The notes beneath the pieces are model-generated. The model was not told where the DNA came from. It did no database searches and saw only the letters and a list, made by a program, of their open reading frames with translations. Made by a program: the position numbers and the translations under genes. Of a stretch of DNA of 64,000 nucleotides, positions 44,938-57,243 are shown piece after piece; position 1 is the first letter of the stretch, and each line of letters opens with the position of its first letter. This DNA is from Physcia stellaris (lineage: Eukaryota; Ascomycota; Lecanoromycetes; Caliciales; Physciaceae): the NCBI GenBank assembly GCA_018902385.1, contig JABSSW010000004.1:310001-374000 (forward strand). The letters run 5' to 3'.

Positions 44938-46874
44938 TTAATCGGAAGTCTCCATTTCCAGCAAAGGGACAGCAGCGATCGGCTCCGAGCTCGCCTCGTG
45001 GTGATCCTGGCCCCCGGTTGAGATTGTCTGATAGTCCATCTGCTCTGCGCTCGAACTTGGCTTGCGACTACTCCCATCCTTTGTCGTCTTCGAGGATTTT
45101 CTCCCCGGCAACTCCATCCTCTCTTTTTCTTTTTCTTTCAGCACTACTTCCACCCCCACGGTACACTTCCTTCCCTCGGCCCAGCACGGCGCCTCATCAA
45201 CCATCTCAAGGAAGAATTCAAAGGAGTCTTCGTACCGCTCCTTGAGCAGCATATTCCTCTCCTCGTCCGCCTCTGGCACCCACTCGAACGTAAGCTTGAG
45301 CGCTTCCACGGCGTCTTTGCGGTCTGTAAGACCACAGATATCCAGGACTTTGCTGAAGAGCGCGGAGATGTCGGCGCAGGAGCGGAGTTTGAGCGGCGTG
45401 TAGGTGTTGGAGTCTGCGATGCGGAGGGTCGTGCGCGCTAGCTTGTTAGGGGCAAGGGTGAAGGGGGCGGAGGAGATGTCCATTGCTGAAGAAGCTGCGA
45501 CGGGGGTGTCGATGGGCGTCATTAAGTGGCTGTAGATGGTTGAGGAGGATTGAGCGCCGGCTTCGGCGTTTGCTAGGGATAGCGACTCGATGGTTTCGCG
45601 GGTTGAGAGCTCGCTTGCCTGGCGCGCTGGGTCTTGCAGTGATGGTTTCGGTAAAGGCGCGGGCGTGCTGGAGGCTTGCTTGTAATATAAGGCGGTACCG
45701 GGTGGGTGGCGCGAGTTAACGGCGCAGAAGCGCAGGGTCCGAGCAGGATCGTAGATACCGGCTTCATCTTCGGTAGTCCCGACCTCACCGTTAGGGTGGC
45801 TAAATGGCTGCAATCCCCCAGTCAGCCCTTTGGCATTGAGGCGCCAGTAGCGACTTCTCCAAGAAGCGAGGCTGGTTTCGGAACCAATCGTCCTATTCCA
45901 CTCCTCTCGGACATCCTGAACGGTGTACCCTCGCTTCATCATGTCGAGGAGCATCTCATTTGCCTTGGTATTTTCGGTGTTTGAGAGTTTACGGGGTCTC
46001 TGTGAGCTGATTCGCGTTGGACTGACAGGTGTTGCGGGGATGAAAGAGCCAGATTTGATGTGTTCAGACGGCTTGGAGAAGCTCCAATTGCTAGAGATGG
46101 TGGTTGAACGTCCATCGGTCCTCATGGCGTTGTCAGAGTCGTCACCATTTTCATTTGTCGAAAAAGAGGGACTGCTGGAGCTCTGAACTGTCAAGTGCGA
46201 TTGCTCTGATCCCAGGTCTGGTGTGCCCTCAAAGGGGCTTGAGGTAATGCTGTCGTCATGGTAGGCGCGAGCCACTATGGGTTTCGAAGCGCGAAAGATC
46301 TTCTTCCGCGGAGGAGAACCGGGCTCATCCGAGTAATCTGTTGACGTGGGCGTGGAAGTGCTCTGTCTTAGCGAGAGGTTCTTCTCGCTGAAACCCACAG
46401 GACGTTCGGCAAAACCCTTCTCTACCCCTCTCCATACTGCGACCAGTGTTAGTAGTCATATTCAAGAGAATTCTTCTGGGAAATAGAAAACTGGGACGAA
46501 TCGTCTAGGAATGGAAGTGAACATCAAAGAATTTTCTTACAGATGTACGACGACCCGCCATTTGGGCCTCCAGAGCGACTCTTGACAATTCGTCTCTTCC
46601 CATTGAGATCGACAGTGGAATACGTGAATCCTTTGCTCCAGAGACGATGGGTACAATTTACGGTGACGGCCAATTGAGGGTATTTGCCGTCTGTGGTAGC
46701 CAAGGCGACGCGTTTGATGTTGCCGTTTGCGTTCTTTCCAGTGTTGCGTGTAACGAATGGAGGTTCTGCGCCTCTATAATAGTCCTGTGCCTCTTCCAGT
46801 AAGCTCACAGGATGGTCGTCTGGCAGTGGTGTAGTATCAATCTTTGGATTGCTGGCAGCGAGCATGGTCTCCAT
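44938..46874 (-). CDS. Unknown, possibly regulatory, Ser/Thr-rich protein
   Basis: Exons 46874-46541 and 46436-44938 (104-nt intron), 610 residues. The N-terminal about 110 residues look folded, with a beta-rich patch (VALATTDGKYPQLAVTVNCT, then RLWSKGFTYSTVDLNGKRR). A disordered Ser/Pro stretch follows. A helical block near residues 255-300 (NEMLLDMMKRGYTVQDVREE, then ASWRSRYWRL) resembles a helix-turn-helix in style only. A C-terminal globular region (LKLRSCADISALFSKVLDIC, then FEWVPEADEERNMLLKERY) precedes an acidic/Ser-rich end. I know conserved fungal proteins of this plan but no assigned role; a transcriptional function is inference from the layout. Confidence 0.75.
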
Positions 46875-48023
46875 GGCGAAAGGTCACACGGTGTTGATAT
46901 TCTGAGCACTTGTGCGCGAACGGACGCCGGGGTAAACTGTCGCGCTTGGACCTCTGCTCTACGAGATTTCCAAACGGCAATTATGCAAGTCGACGGAGTC
47001 ACGTGAAGGATTTACTGATTGGGAGAAGTGGAAAGTAGAGCAGGACTGCAAACAATCACGGGGAATAGCTAAAGCTCCTTGGGCTCACCGGAAGTAGCTG
47101 ATGGTTTCAGATTACAAGGCCAATCGAACGGCTTTTTAAGATCTACTGGTCATTGTTGTATCGCGATGATTGCTTTGCGTAGCTCTTTCATGCAGAGAAC
47201 AGAGAAACGAAGAATCTCCTGAAAGAAGATACGGATAGTGATACACGTCAAAAAATCGCGTCGGCTGCGATATCCCGTCGGATAATCCCGTCTGCATGTT
47301 TGCCCCGATCTGGTTAGAGCTACTCCACACACGTGGCTGTTGGAAGTGGCTGGAGCTGCGGCTGGAGCAGCCCTTAACTAAACCCTTCGACTACCAAGTC
47401 CCCATTTTGAGCGGAGTAGATCATATCGACCTCGTCTTCCAGTTGCTCGAACGAATCGCTATCTGGAGGGGCGCAATAATTCTACACCTGCTCCCAATTC
47501 AGGCAGCAATTGGATCACATGTCGGGCTTAGCGCGACGGAGACAACTGTCTCCCATCCGACTGAGCACGATGGCAGCAGCTTTCCAACCTAATCTTTGCC
47601 CTAGATCCGCCCAACGCACACCTCTGGATCACCCTCGAGTCACCTACGTCTTACTATATCTGCAGATTCAGATAGGTATTGAGTATCTTTATTGCAGATA
47701 CTTAGTCTCGACACCCGCGAAGCGGAACGCCTCGATCGGAAAGTCTCCTTTATTACAGCTCGTCGGAGCTCAAAGACTGTAATGTGACAAAGTCCAGGTA
47801 TTAACTCATTTGATACCGTCCCGATCATGCTGACTCGATGTGGTAGATTAATGCAGCTTGTCCACATTCAAAGCGCATGCTAAAGTCTAACCCGAGCTTC
47901 TGCTTTGATATAACTCCTCTTGGCCTTGACCAAATATACCTCCCTTCATCGATGGACGCAAATTCTTAAACCTTACACACATCGGTGCCCTTTCGAAAGG
48001 GCCCAGACCTTCGAACTAAGAAG
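46875..48023. other. Intergenic
   Basis: About 1.1 kb between divergent genes. Short plus-strand frames (for example 47296-47592) have ATGs but no domain or intron support. No repeat copy found. Confidence 0.45.
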
Positions 48024-50357
48024 ATGTCGTCTTGGACGAGGATCATGGAGGGGAACGCAATCATTCGGCAGAAGCTCAACACGGCCCTGAAACCAGAGGA
48101 CTGGCAAAGGAACAACAACTACAAGTCGGTGTCCGTGCTTGTTATTAACTGGGAGGATAGTGATAATGAAGGGTTCCGAAGGGAGGGTTATCAGATTGGA
48201 AAGCTCTTTGAGCAGAAACTCCACTACAATGTCTATTACTTCTCGATCCCTTCAAAAATAGTCACATGAAACTGGATGAGCGGATCAATGAGTTCTTGAG
48301 GGACTACGGAGATCCGAATCAGTTAATGATAATCCACTACGGCGGTCACGGCGATGAAGATGTTTCAGCAGGAAGGCTGGCAGTCTGGGCTGCGTGAGCA
48401 TCTACTGCCCCTTTCGTGTTGAGCCAATCTAATCAATGTCGCAGCCTAGCCGAAGGAGGCCCAACAGTTGACTGGTCGATAATTCAACCTAAGCTCGGGC
48501 ATGTACACGCTCACGTACTTGTATTGCTCGACTGCTGCTTTGCAGCACAAGCCGTACGAGCGAGTAATCGTGCAATTCCTTCAAATGTAGAGCTCATGGC
48601 AGCTAGCGGAATGGGTGTCAAAACCATCCTTCCTGGCCCTACCTCTTTCACGACGCGACTCATCCATCTTATAGAAGCTGAATTAGCCTCCAATGGCTTT
48701 GCCGACATATCGAATATTTCCAACCTTCTCGCAGAACGCAACAGCGGTTTTCGACAGACTCCTAACCGCTTCATCGGATTAGAAAAGACGATTCGTCTCG
48801 AACCCTTATCCCAGTAATAAAGTCGATGCCAACAAAGAGGCACCCTACCATGCCTACATTGACATGACTGCGTATCTACGCGATAGGCTTGTTGACGAAT
48901 CTACAGGTAAACTCTTGGATTGGCTGAAAGCCTACCCACCTGGGATAGTCTCCAGGTTGACTGTTGAAGACGTTGTCCAATCTACTGATGAGCTACACCA
49001 ACTTTTGGTGGACGCGGGAAGTGAGAGCTCGGTACCCAGACTAGAGCGCCTACAGATACCAAGAAAGCACGATGTTCTAGTAGCTTGGAATAGATTCAGC
49101 AAAGCACTCCCTCAATTTACTAGGATGCTGGGATGCTCACCTTCGATATCGAGCGATCCCCAGAATGAAGGCGTTGTACAGAAACAAGCAAAGATGGAAG
49201 CTCAAAAAATCCTGGAGACTCTACTGGACCTAGAGGATGCTTTCGTGTCCTTGCGTCGTGTTGTTCAACTGAGCGTAATGGGGCTACCCGACCTGCACAG
49301 TCAGAAGGAAGTGCTTCGAGAAGTTTTTGAGGATGTACCCATGAAGAGAAATCTAGGAGTCCCTTCATCGTTAGAGCATTGCTCGAATGGGCATACTTCT
49401 TCCCCCTCAGACATCTCTAAACTGCATGGTCATCCTAGTCCTTCCAGTGCCGTCCACTTGGCGCCGGTCGTAGGAGAAGGCCCGAAAGGGAAAGGGAAAG
49501 CAGTCGTTACACATTCGAAAGATGCAAATGAGCCTCTAGTTCGCTTCGAGCCAATCTCCACATCACCTTATTACTCTGCGCCATTGGATGAGAAGCCACT
49601 TCCACAGGCTCCTCTGGACAAAGAACATCAATTTTCCGAGGATCCCAAATCTACCGAGATGCTTGCACTACAATTGATGCCTTCAGTTTCTTCCACGAGA
49701 GAGCCATGGCGCACGACCTCACAATCTACCTCACGTGTCTCTGCTGAACAGCTATCTCAAGACAGTACAGCTAATCTCCTTGTCGAAGCACGAGAAGGAA
49801 ACGTTCGAATTGTGAGAATACTTCTCGGCCTAAACGCTAATGTTGAGGAGATTGAGCCTGAGACTGGCCGTACTCCACTGCTCATAGCCGCAAGATACAG
49901 AAACTTCGATGTGTGTCGTGAGCTGTTAACCAGCGAACACACTAAAGCAAACATCCATGCGATGGACAACCACGGACGGAATGTGCTACATCTTGCGCTT
50001 TTCGACAATGGAAAAGAAAACCTTATACCTCTGCTTTTGGAGCATGGAGCTCATTTCAATGCACAGGATAAGGATGGCAAAACACCCCTTCACTATTGCG
50101 TGGAACTTGACAAAAGGGATGCCGCCCGGGTCTTGCTCTGGAGCCACGCGGCGATGGAACTTCGCAATCAGATGGGAGACACGCCGTTAGAACTCGCTAT
50201 CAGGAGGGGCAGGAAAGAGCTGGTGAAGATCCTCCTCCGCAATGGAGCTAAGATCCACGATACAGATTGGCGTCAGGTTCCAAGGGATATCCTCTATGAG
50301 ATAGAGAAACATCAGAAGAATCTAACGAACAAACCTCGTACTCTACGTAAACACTGA
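48024..50357 (+). CDS. Caspase-like (C14-type) protein with ankyrin repeats
   Basis: One intron (48394-48444, 51 nt). The N-terminal about 230 residues are a caspase-like fold: SVSVLVINWEDSD strand, RREGYQIGKLFEQKLHYNVY, then the catalytic-type histidine in MIIHYGGHGDED and the cysteine in HVLVLLDCCFAAQAV, then ELMAASGMG. A helical middle region and a disordered Ser/Pro linker follow. The last about 200 residues hold about five ankyrin repeats (TGRTPLLIAARYRNFDVCRE, DGKTPLHYCVELDKRDAARV, MGDTPLELAIRRGRKELVKI). There is no NACHT/NB-ARC domain. The plan suggests a regulated protease or pseudo-protease in a stress or self/non-self response; this is inference. Two frame slips exist, at an A-run (48254-48258) and at CCC (48810-48812), so either the sequence has errors or the locus is decaying. 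Confidence 0.75.
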
Positions 50358-50869
50358 AACGTCGTACAAGCGACCTAGTCACGGGCCTGGAATCGAAGCA
50401 TTATTAATAATCTGCAAACTCCCGACCACGAGGGTGTTCCCAATATGGAACTTCATATGGTAGCAGCGAAGCAACCGCGCAAACTTACCCCTTGTACCAT
50501 TTCATGTTGAGTTTTATAAATTCGCCGAATCGACTTAACTGAGAAGGTCCAAAATGGTGGACTGGTCAATTGTACCATTTCTGCTCATCCCCGCGCGATG
50601 TATATTGAAGTTGACCAGCCGGGTCATACAACCAGTAAGTCTCGGAATTCCTTCTTTCTTTGCCGATCTTTTTGCTCATTTTCTACAAGCTAATAGTATC
50701 TGAAATATACCAAAGTCCACCTACTGGCGTTTCCTCATGATGCAGAAGCAAGGTCTCATAGAAATATCCCCAGGCTCCGATGACCCAAACAACCTTTCCA
50801 CTTAAATCACCGCGGTCGTTTACACTGGATCATCCATCAGATTGGCTATGATTGAGATCGCCTTTGCTC
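50358..50869. other. Intergenic, convergent 3' ends
   Basis: About 500 bases between two convergent genes; no gene or repeat recognised. Confidence 0.5.
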
Positions 50870-53331
50870 TTAGGGATACTGCTGCAATTCCTCGCTCTCC
50901 CCCAGTTCGTGGTACCAAGTATACAAAGACGGCAGTAAACCTGCATCCTTACTAGGGATACAACGTCGAATTATATAGGGTAATAATTCCGTGGTCTGGT
51001 ATTTGACGTGCTCAATCGTGGGTACGCCAAAGATGTAATTCATCTCCTCCAGCGTTGTCGCTTGCACTGTCCCAGGGACCAGTAACCATACAGTTATTGC
51101 AGCCAGAGCATCGAGACCGGCAAAGAGGCTCAGCAGCCCAGTTGGGCCCAAGGCATGCGTTAGTTGCGGTACAGTCAACGCCAATATACCAGCCAGCAGG
51201 AAGTTAACAGAGCAACTTAGAGACATTCCTGCTTCTCTGTTGATGAGCGGGAAGACCTCGCTGGAATACAGGAAGGGTACGACTCCGGCTCCTGGAGAGT
51301 AGGCTGCTGTGTAGATGATGACAAAGATCTCTACCACGACCTTCTTAGCGGTTGGTTCGTGAATCTTGAAGGCAAATGCGGTGGCAAGCAGCAAAGGCAC
51401 CATTGCGGTGAGAGATGCCAGCAACAAGAATCGGCGCCCCTTTCTATCGACTATCCAGTATGCCACTGGAGAGAACAACGCATTCGACGCTGCGAAGCCA
51501 AAGCTTAACCAAAGGTTCTCCATTGGCTTAGCGCTGCCGGCGCTGAAGATCGTGGTAGATAGGAAAGCGAAAATATTGATACCCGAAAATTGCCTGTATT
51601 CCTTTTGTTACCTGTGGATGCTGACCAATATTAGACCATAGAACAAACTGCGACGTACTGCGAGGCCATTACGGCAGAGACCGCTAGACTGGATCTACGG
51701 TTTCTGGGCACTGTGAATAGCTGCAGGAAGCGTCTGCCGTAACTTGAACTCTTGAGTTCCTGCATGTAAACGTCGTGAAAAGTCCAATTATTGAGCAGAT
51801 CCTCGATATCGGGGTTTTTAGAGAACAGAAGAGTTTCAACTCGAAGCTGAGCATAGATGTAGTACAGATCACCTATGTTGCCATCAGTAACGGATCGTCC
51901 TTCTATCTCTAGGCACCTACGCGCAGCTTGCAGCGGTGTCTCGCGCAACGTACGCAACACTTCGAATGCCTTGGCGTACTCGTTTTTCTTGACCAGCCAT
52001 CGTGGAGATCTAGAAAAAGATCAGTACAGTGCGTACCGCAAGACTGAGACTAGCGGATACTCGGAGCATATCAGTACTAAACAGAAAAGAGGCACTGTAG
52101 GGATCGCGCAGCTGGCAATCTGTATCCTCCAGGCCACCTTTTGCCTCCATCCATCACCGAGCATTCCAGGACTTGTATCGACTATTCCAGACGGTAACAC
52201 GCTGTGAGGACCATGGAACACTAGGTTAACGGCAGAGCCTAGCAATATGCCAACAGCTGTGAAGGTTTGCCAGGAGACCAAGAGGCGGCCACGGCTCTTT
52301 GGTGGAGCCGCCTCGGAGACGAAAACAGGGACTACCGATGCTCCAGCTCCATAACCGATGCCCCTAGAGCCATCCCATGTCAGCATTTACTCATTTGAGG
52401 TAGTTGTGGGTGATATGCTGGTCTTTTGAAGGAAGCCACCCTCCCGGAAGTATTTTGCAAGTTGCGACGCCAAGCTGAGCGAGCTCATGATTGCGTCGAG
52501 AATATACTCACAGTACAAGGCGACAGCACAGTAAACCCTGCCAGTTGGACGTGAACGCTGAGCCGATGGAGGCTGCGAGGGTGAACACGCCAGCCACAAA
52601 AAGAGCACCGCGTCGTCCCCCGAAGGACTCATTCAACGGGTCGCTTAGCCAAGCACCGACGCAGCTGGCAGCAAAGTACGTAATAGCGTTAACACCTCCG
52701 AAAATCCAGAAGCTTGTAATTGTGCTACCATCGCCAAAATCCTTTTGCAAGCCGAAAGCGTATGGCCACTGCAGATTTGCTCCAATGATGGAAGCTTGAG
52801 ACCAGCCGTGGACAATAGCGCCGATACAGCAGGTCAGGAGAATCGTGTTGAGCTCTCTGCTCTGTTTGACTAATTCTGGGTTCTGCTCTCGGTTTAACGC
52901 GTCGCGCTCGAATTCAGGCATGACATCTCTGCTGATGAATTCACGCTCGTCTTTTGCAAGCCAAGCACCCCTAAACAGCAGATCCACGTTGACGACATTT
53001 TGCAGCTTGTAGTGGGCGTGAAAGGCTTCAACGTCCCCTCTGAGGTTCTCGATGTTACGGTACGTTAGAGGATTGTCGACGCTGGTGTAGCAAGAGTCAG
53101 TCGCAAGGCAGAATTTGGCTAGATTATGAGACACAGTACAAGCCTAAACTATTGCTTTTCAACAAAGTCTTGAAGTCTTGTCTCTCTTGTTGGTCAGGAT
53201 TCGAGAGATTCCTTCTTCTCGTGTCACTGGACGACTAAGTTTGGGACCACGTCAGCATCAGAGACGCAAGGGCTCGACCTGTCTCCATGCATGCCGCTTC
53301 AGGCTTACTGGTTGAACCGCAATTCGTGCAT
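50870..53331 (-). CDS. MFS sugar-porter family protein
   Basis: Exons 53331-53309 (tentative), 53081-52512, 52363-52061, 52009-51659 and 51593-50870, about 656 residues; all phases agree. It begins with VDNPLTYRNIENLRGDVEAF, a cytosolic entry conserved in a large fungal sugar-porter branch. Family motifs include FGGRRGALFVAG (RxGRR), FVSEAAPPKSRGRLLVSWQT (the PESPR-like loop region of helix 4-5), CSESPRWLVKK, FSGINIF and YSSEVFPL. There are twelve helices. Polyol, hexose or another small carbon source are possible substrates. The true start is not certain: the second exon has no in-frame ATG after its acceptor, and a 23-nt first exon (ATG 53331, donor GTAAGC) is the best fit I found. Confidence 0.85.
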
Positions 53332-54844
53332 TGGCCTGTGTGGGGGACATTGATACGCAAGCTCATACACTCAGCCAATCGTTCACAGGATGGAGGGCGC
53401 AAAAGGCACACGCGAAATACCACTCACGAAATGGGACCAAAGAACTGAAAGGCTGAGACATTTGAAAATTTATCTACAATTCCATTGAAGACCATAAGAT
53501 CACAGATTAGTCAAAAGCAGGCGCGTCCAAGAAGAACTTTTACGCCCGAGGCAAATTTTTAACCTAAATCGTCGATCATACGTGATCTCCTCTACGTCGT
53601 TTCTGCAGCCTTCATGCCATTGGCCAGATATGGCCACGTACGTTTTCTGCTTCACACTTGTTGGATGACGGTGTGCTTGGCGTAATCACTGCAGTTGTCG
53701 AAGAGAAGGCCCTGTCATCATCGTATCTCCGCCACATCCATCACGCCTAGGACACTCGATGAAGACTTCACAAAACTCGGAATTATTCACTGTCATGATA
53801 ATAATCATGCTGGCCGGATCTTTGATTGGGAGAATGATCGCGTGCATCGGTATCCCTCACATATATTTCGCAGGAAATTTTAATTAAATGATTGTTCTCG
53901 TAATCATCCTTCAAGATGTTGACCTTGCTACCAGCACGAAATTCCGAAGAGACTGGGAAGAAGCTCATTGTGTCCTTATCTCAGCGTAAATCTTATTATC
54001 TTTAACATCGAGGAAAGGCCTTGAGCTTCGGTCTGTGGCCTGCAAGGCTGCAAGACGTCAACGCGTGCAGCAGGGTGACATCAAACGGTAGGCTCCGGTT
54101 TCTAACCGCCTGGATGGAAGGAAGGAAGCTCCTGCATGGGGCTGCAACGAAAAGTGAGCCTGGCCAATCCTTTGCTCTAGCGTATGCAGTACTCGTCAAC
54201 TTCGTCTAAACTGAAACAGGAATAGGGTAGTCACTTCGCTGGTCATGTACCTCCGTGAACTCCACTGTACCTGTTGCTGACAGTTGTTCTGGACGACTTG
54301 AATCATTTCACTGTTGACAGTTGATCTTACGTCCTATACTATTCGCAACTGTAATGACTCTTGAGACAATGATAATCGGTATGGGAGGAGTATCATCCTC
54401 TCCTTACTCGGCCGTTCCAAGGATTGGCGGGCGTCCGTACACATCACTGGTACTTCATTCCACAAGAGTGTTTGCACGTGGTGACCAAAGCATACGCCCA
54501 GGTATACATCGTTTTGCAATTCTTCCGAATGCTTTGTTGAGTCTTGCTCTGGAGGCTAACGACGAGTTCCGACTGTCTCATCGCGAGTACCTCCGTACGG
54601 AGTATTCAGACGAGAACTGTGACTTTGCAATACAGATACACTCTGCTTTGGCTTTGGAGAGCAGCACTTGATTGATCTAGACTTTCCGTCATCTGCTACC
54701 GTCCAAGAAGCTTTCGCTGAGCATCACGACGAAGGTCGCAATTTTCATTATTTCCCCACAGTCCCCTCCTCTGGAAATATCCAAACCGCCAATAGGGATA
54801 CTTTGAGACGCTCGCAAATGTTTGACATGAAAAATGAGTCCTCT
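53332..54844. other. Gene-poor stretch
   Basis: AT-balanced DNA with short open frames only. A plus-strand frame at 54357-54671 is open for about 105 codons, but I see no domain. Probably intergenic or long-decayed sequence. Confidence 0.4.
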
Positions 54845-55207
54845 CTACCCATCTACTAGCATTTTTTGTTCAAACTCCTTTCCGTCCTTCGCCTTATCAC
54901 CGTTCTCAAAGCACAGGGTATATTTGGCCACACTGACTACCTTTTCGATTAGGAAGGGACCTTCATAACTTCTTTTCTGAGGGTCATCGATATAGACAGA
55001 ATCGCCCTTTTTATACCTGCTTGTCTGTGGAGTAAAGTCAGAGTCAACCTTTTCCGCAAGCTGACACGACGTGGGGATACCGTCGGCTGAAGTGTAATGC
55101 GTGGCCGGTCCCCGATCGTGTCGGAATTCTGAAGACTGGAATCGTATCGTTTGTCCCTGTGTCCGATTAGTATGTCTCCGGGCATAAGGCGCGACAGCAA
55201 CCTACTC
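54845..55207 (-). other. Possible hypothetical gene: SH3/KOW-like tail without clear start
   Basis: The minus strand is open for about 120 codons to a stop at 54845 and reads like a small beta-barrel: RYKKGDSVYIDDP, EGPFLIEKVV, KYTLCFENGD, EFEQKML. Small fungal hypothetical proteins with a KxGDxVY...GPxxI...YxLcxxdG pattern are common. A TATA-like CTATATAAG lies at 55332-55324, and an ATG follows at about 55219, but it runs into a stop before the open part unless an intron I cannot place is spliced. It may be a real gene with an unresolved first exon, or a decayed one. Confidence 0.4.
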
Positions 55208-55869
55208 GTCCATGCTGGATTGGGCGTCCTTATCGATATCGCGGGAGTCTTGGGCAGGCAGATTCCTTAGTGTTTTAGATTTTAAGCAGGTCAGTCTTGC
55301 ACCTTTTGCGGCAGCGCCCTGCTCTTATATAGTAAGTACTGTTAAATCTCCGGCTGGGTAGGCTATGCTGGAAAGTGTCACAATTCCTATAGTACTCGAA
55401 GTTTCATCGCCACGCTGACGAGGCTTTCTCGACGCAACAATATCGCAAACTGAATTAGCTGAAATGGGTTGACTGTAATCGCATGATGCGTGGAAGTATT
55501 AGTCGATCCATTCAGCTTCGGAGAGTCCGCTCTAGTTACTGCATGCTTGTCTGTTCCGGGGTTACGCCCTGGAAGCCTCTCTTCATAGATGTAGTCGTAG
55601 AAATTGCTTGGGTAAGGCTGCGGTGGGGCAGATTAACTTTTGATCGACAGATATTCGAAAGATATTTGATCGAACCCAGTAGTCGCCATCTGTCCACGCT
55701 CAACCGATGAGTTAGAAAAGACATACTACAACCATGATGGCTAGGCAAAATCCTTCCGATATGGAGAAAGCTGCTTGTCCGCGCTCTGAAAATCTTCCTG
55801 ATGGTAAACTGTAATGAGGGACGGCGACAAGTTAGGATCTGGCGAGCTAATTAGTCTCAAGACAATGGA

Positions 55870-57243
55870 ATGATCGAGGGAATCTCTGAAGTTGCCTCCC
55901 TCTATTCACCACGGGCTCTCGACAGATGTAGACTACCAAGCGACAAGGTGGGCAATAGTGATAGCAATAAATGTACGGCAGCAACGCCTAGAAAGACCCA
56001 AGGTATGACTACAGAAGCACAGTATGAATTGTTCTTGGCTATCTGACCGCACGACGGTATAGTCGAAGATTTCCAATCTGGATACCCTCAATTCTCCGCC
56101 CTTATCGGCTCACACTCTTCCTTCCAAGTCTGGAGACGCTTCCTCCGGGTACGCGCGCGGTTGCTCCTCTACAAGCAAGATGAGCTATCAGTACTGGAAA
56201 AGCAACTTGACCAAATAGACAATGAGGAGACGCGAGACTTATTCCTGGGGAATCGTCGGCGAGATAGAAACTTGCAAAGAGCAGAAATCGTGACGAAACT
56301 TGAGAAAACCTTGAGAAATTACGGTACTTCACCCTCTCCAAGCTTCAAGATCAAATGTTATGAAACACTGGATTGTTCAACTAACGCCATCGCAGACAAA
56401 TTCCTGTACACTAGCCGCGAAGCCTTGGACTCTGGTACTGCATCCCGCAAGGACATCACAAACCTCCAGAACTGGGTCGAAAATACATCAAATATAGCAC
56501 GAGACGAGACCGCCTACCTTTCGCATTCTGAGGATCTGATGACACTGCATTGTCCGCCGGACGACACCATGGCTCGTCTCACACCCTTGATCGAGCGAGC
56601 AATATGCAGTTTATATCGATTATTTGGCAAGGTGAGCATACCCAGTCCCCAGCAATCCTCGACTTGCTAACGAAGACTGTGCAGCCTCAATCCGAAATAT
56701 CTCGTGATAATAATATATCGCTCTTATCAGTTTCTTTACTACAGAAGATCACCAGAGGCCTAATTGCCTGGCTCGTCGTCCTCTCTCTCCTCGTACCAAT
56801 TGTGATCCTCAACGCGCTTACGAGCACTGCGCTTCGGCTGATGGTCATTGTACTCGCTTCCGCCTTCCTGATCGCTGCGATTGCAGGACTTACGAAAGCC
56901 AAAACAGTGGAAGTATTCGTGTCTGGTGCTACGTAAGTTCTGCTCTTCCTTTTTCCTCTCATCGGATTGCTGCTCTTTCGAGGATATCGAACATGTGGTT
57001 CTGCTAGACCGTATTTCGATATCAGCGGGGAAGCTTCGAGCCAAGCACGTATGGAGGGTTGCTCCACTCTTGGGAGGTTTGCGGCCTGAAGCTTCAATTT
57101 CATCTCAGCTAGCACTGTTAGATGTTTTTCCTTCTTCCCATTCTTTGTAAGGACTTCTCTGCGATAGCACTGCTGATACTCTGATAAGGTACGCGACCGT
57201 CCTAGTGGTTTTCATATCCGGCAACGGCGTCCGAGGAAGCTGA
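55870..57243 (+). CDS. DUF6594 membrane protein
   Basis: Exons 55870-56002, 56063-56631, 56685-56932 and 57189-57243; 334 residues. The family plan is complete: a polar start, GYPQFSALIGSHSSFQVWRR, then LLLYKQDELSVLEKQLDQID followed by RRRDRN, a helical middle with HSEDLMTL, and two C-terminal membrane helices (AWLVVLSLLVPIVILNAL, then LRLMVIVLASAFLIAAIAGL), ending in ATYAATVLVVFISGN-like sequence (here TYATVLVVFISGNG). DUF6594 proteins are expanded in filamentous fungi, often beside heterokaryon-incompatibility or other accessory genes; their function is unknown. The last intron (256 nt) is by far the longest of this gene. Start 55870 is the only ATG consistent with phase. Confidence 0.83.

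Noticed and set aside
56687-57115. 142-codon minus-strand frame
   Set aside because: Antisense to the membrane helices of the DUF6594 gene and its last intron.
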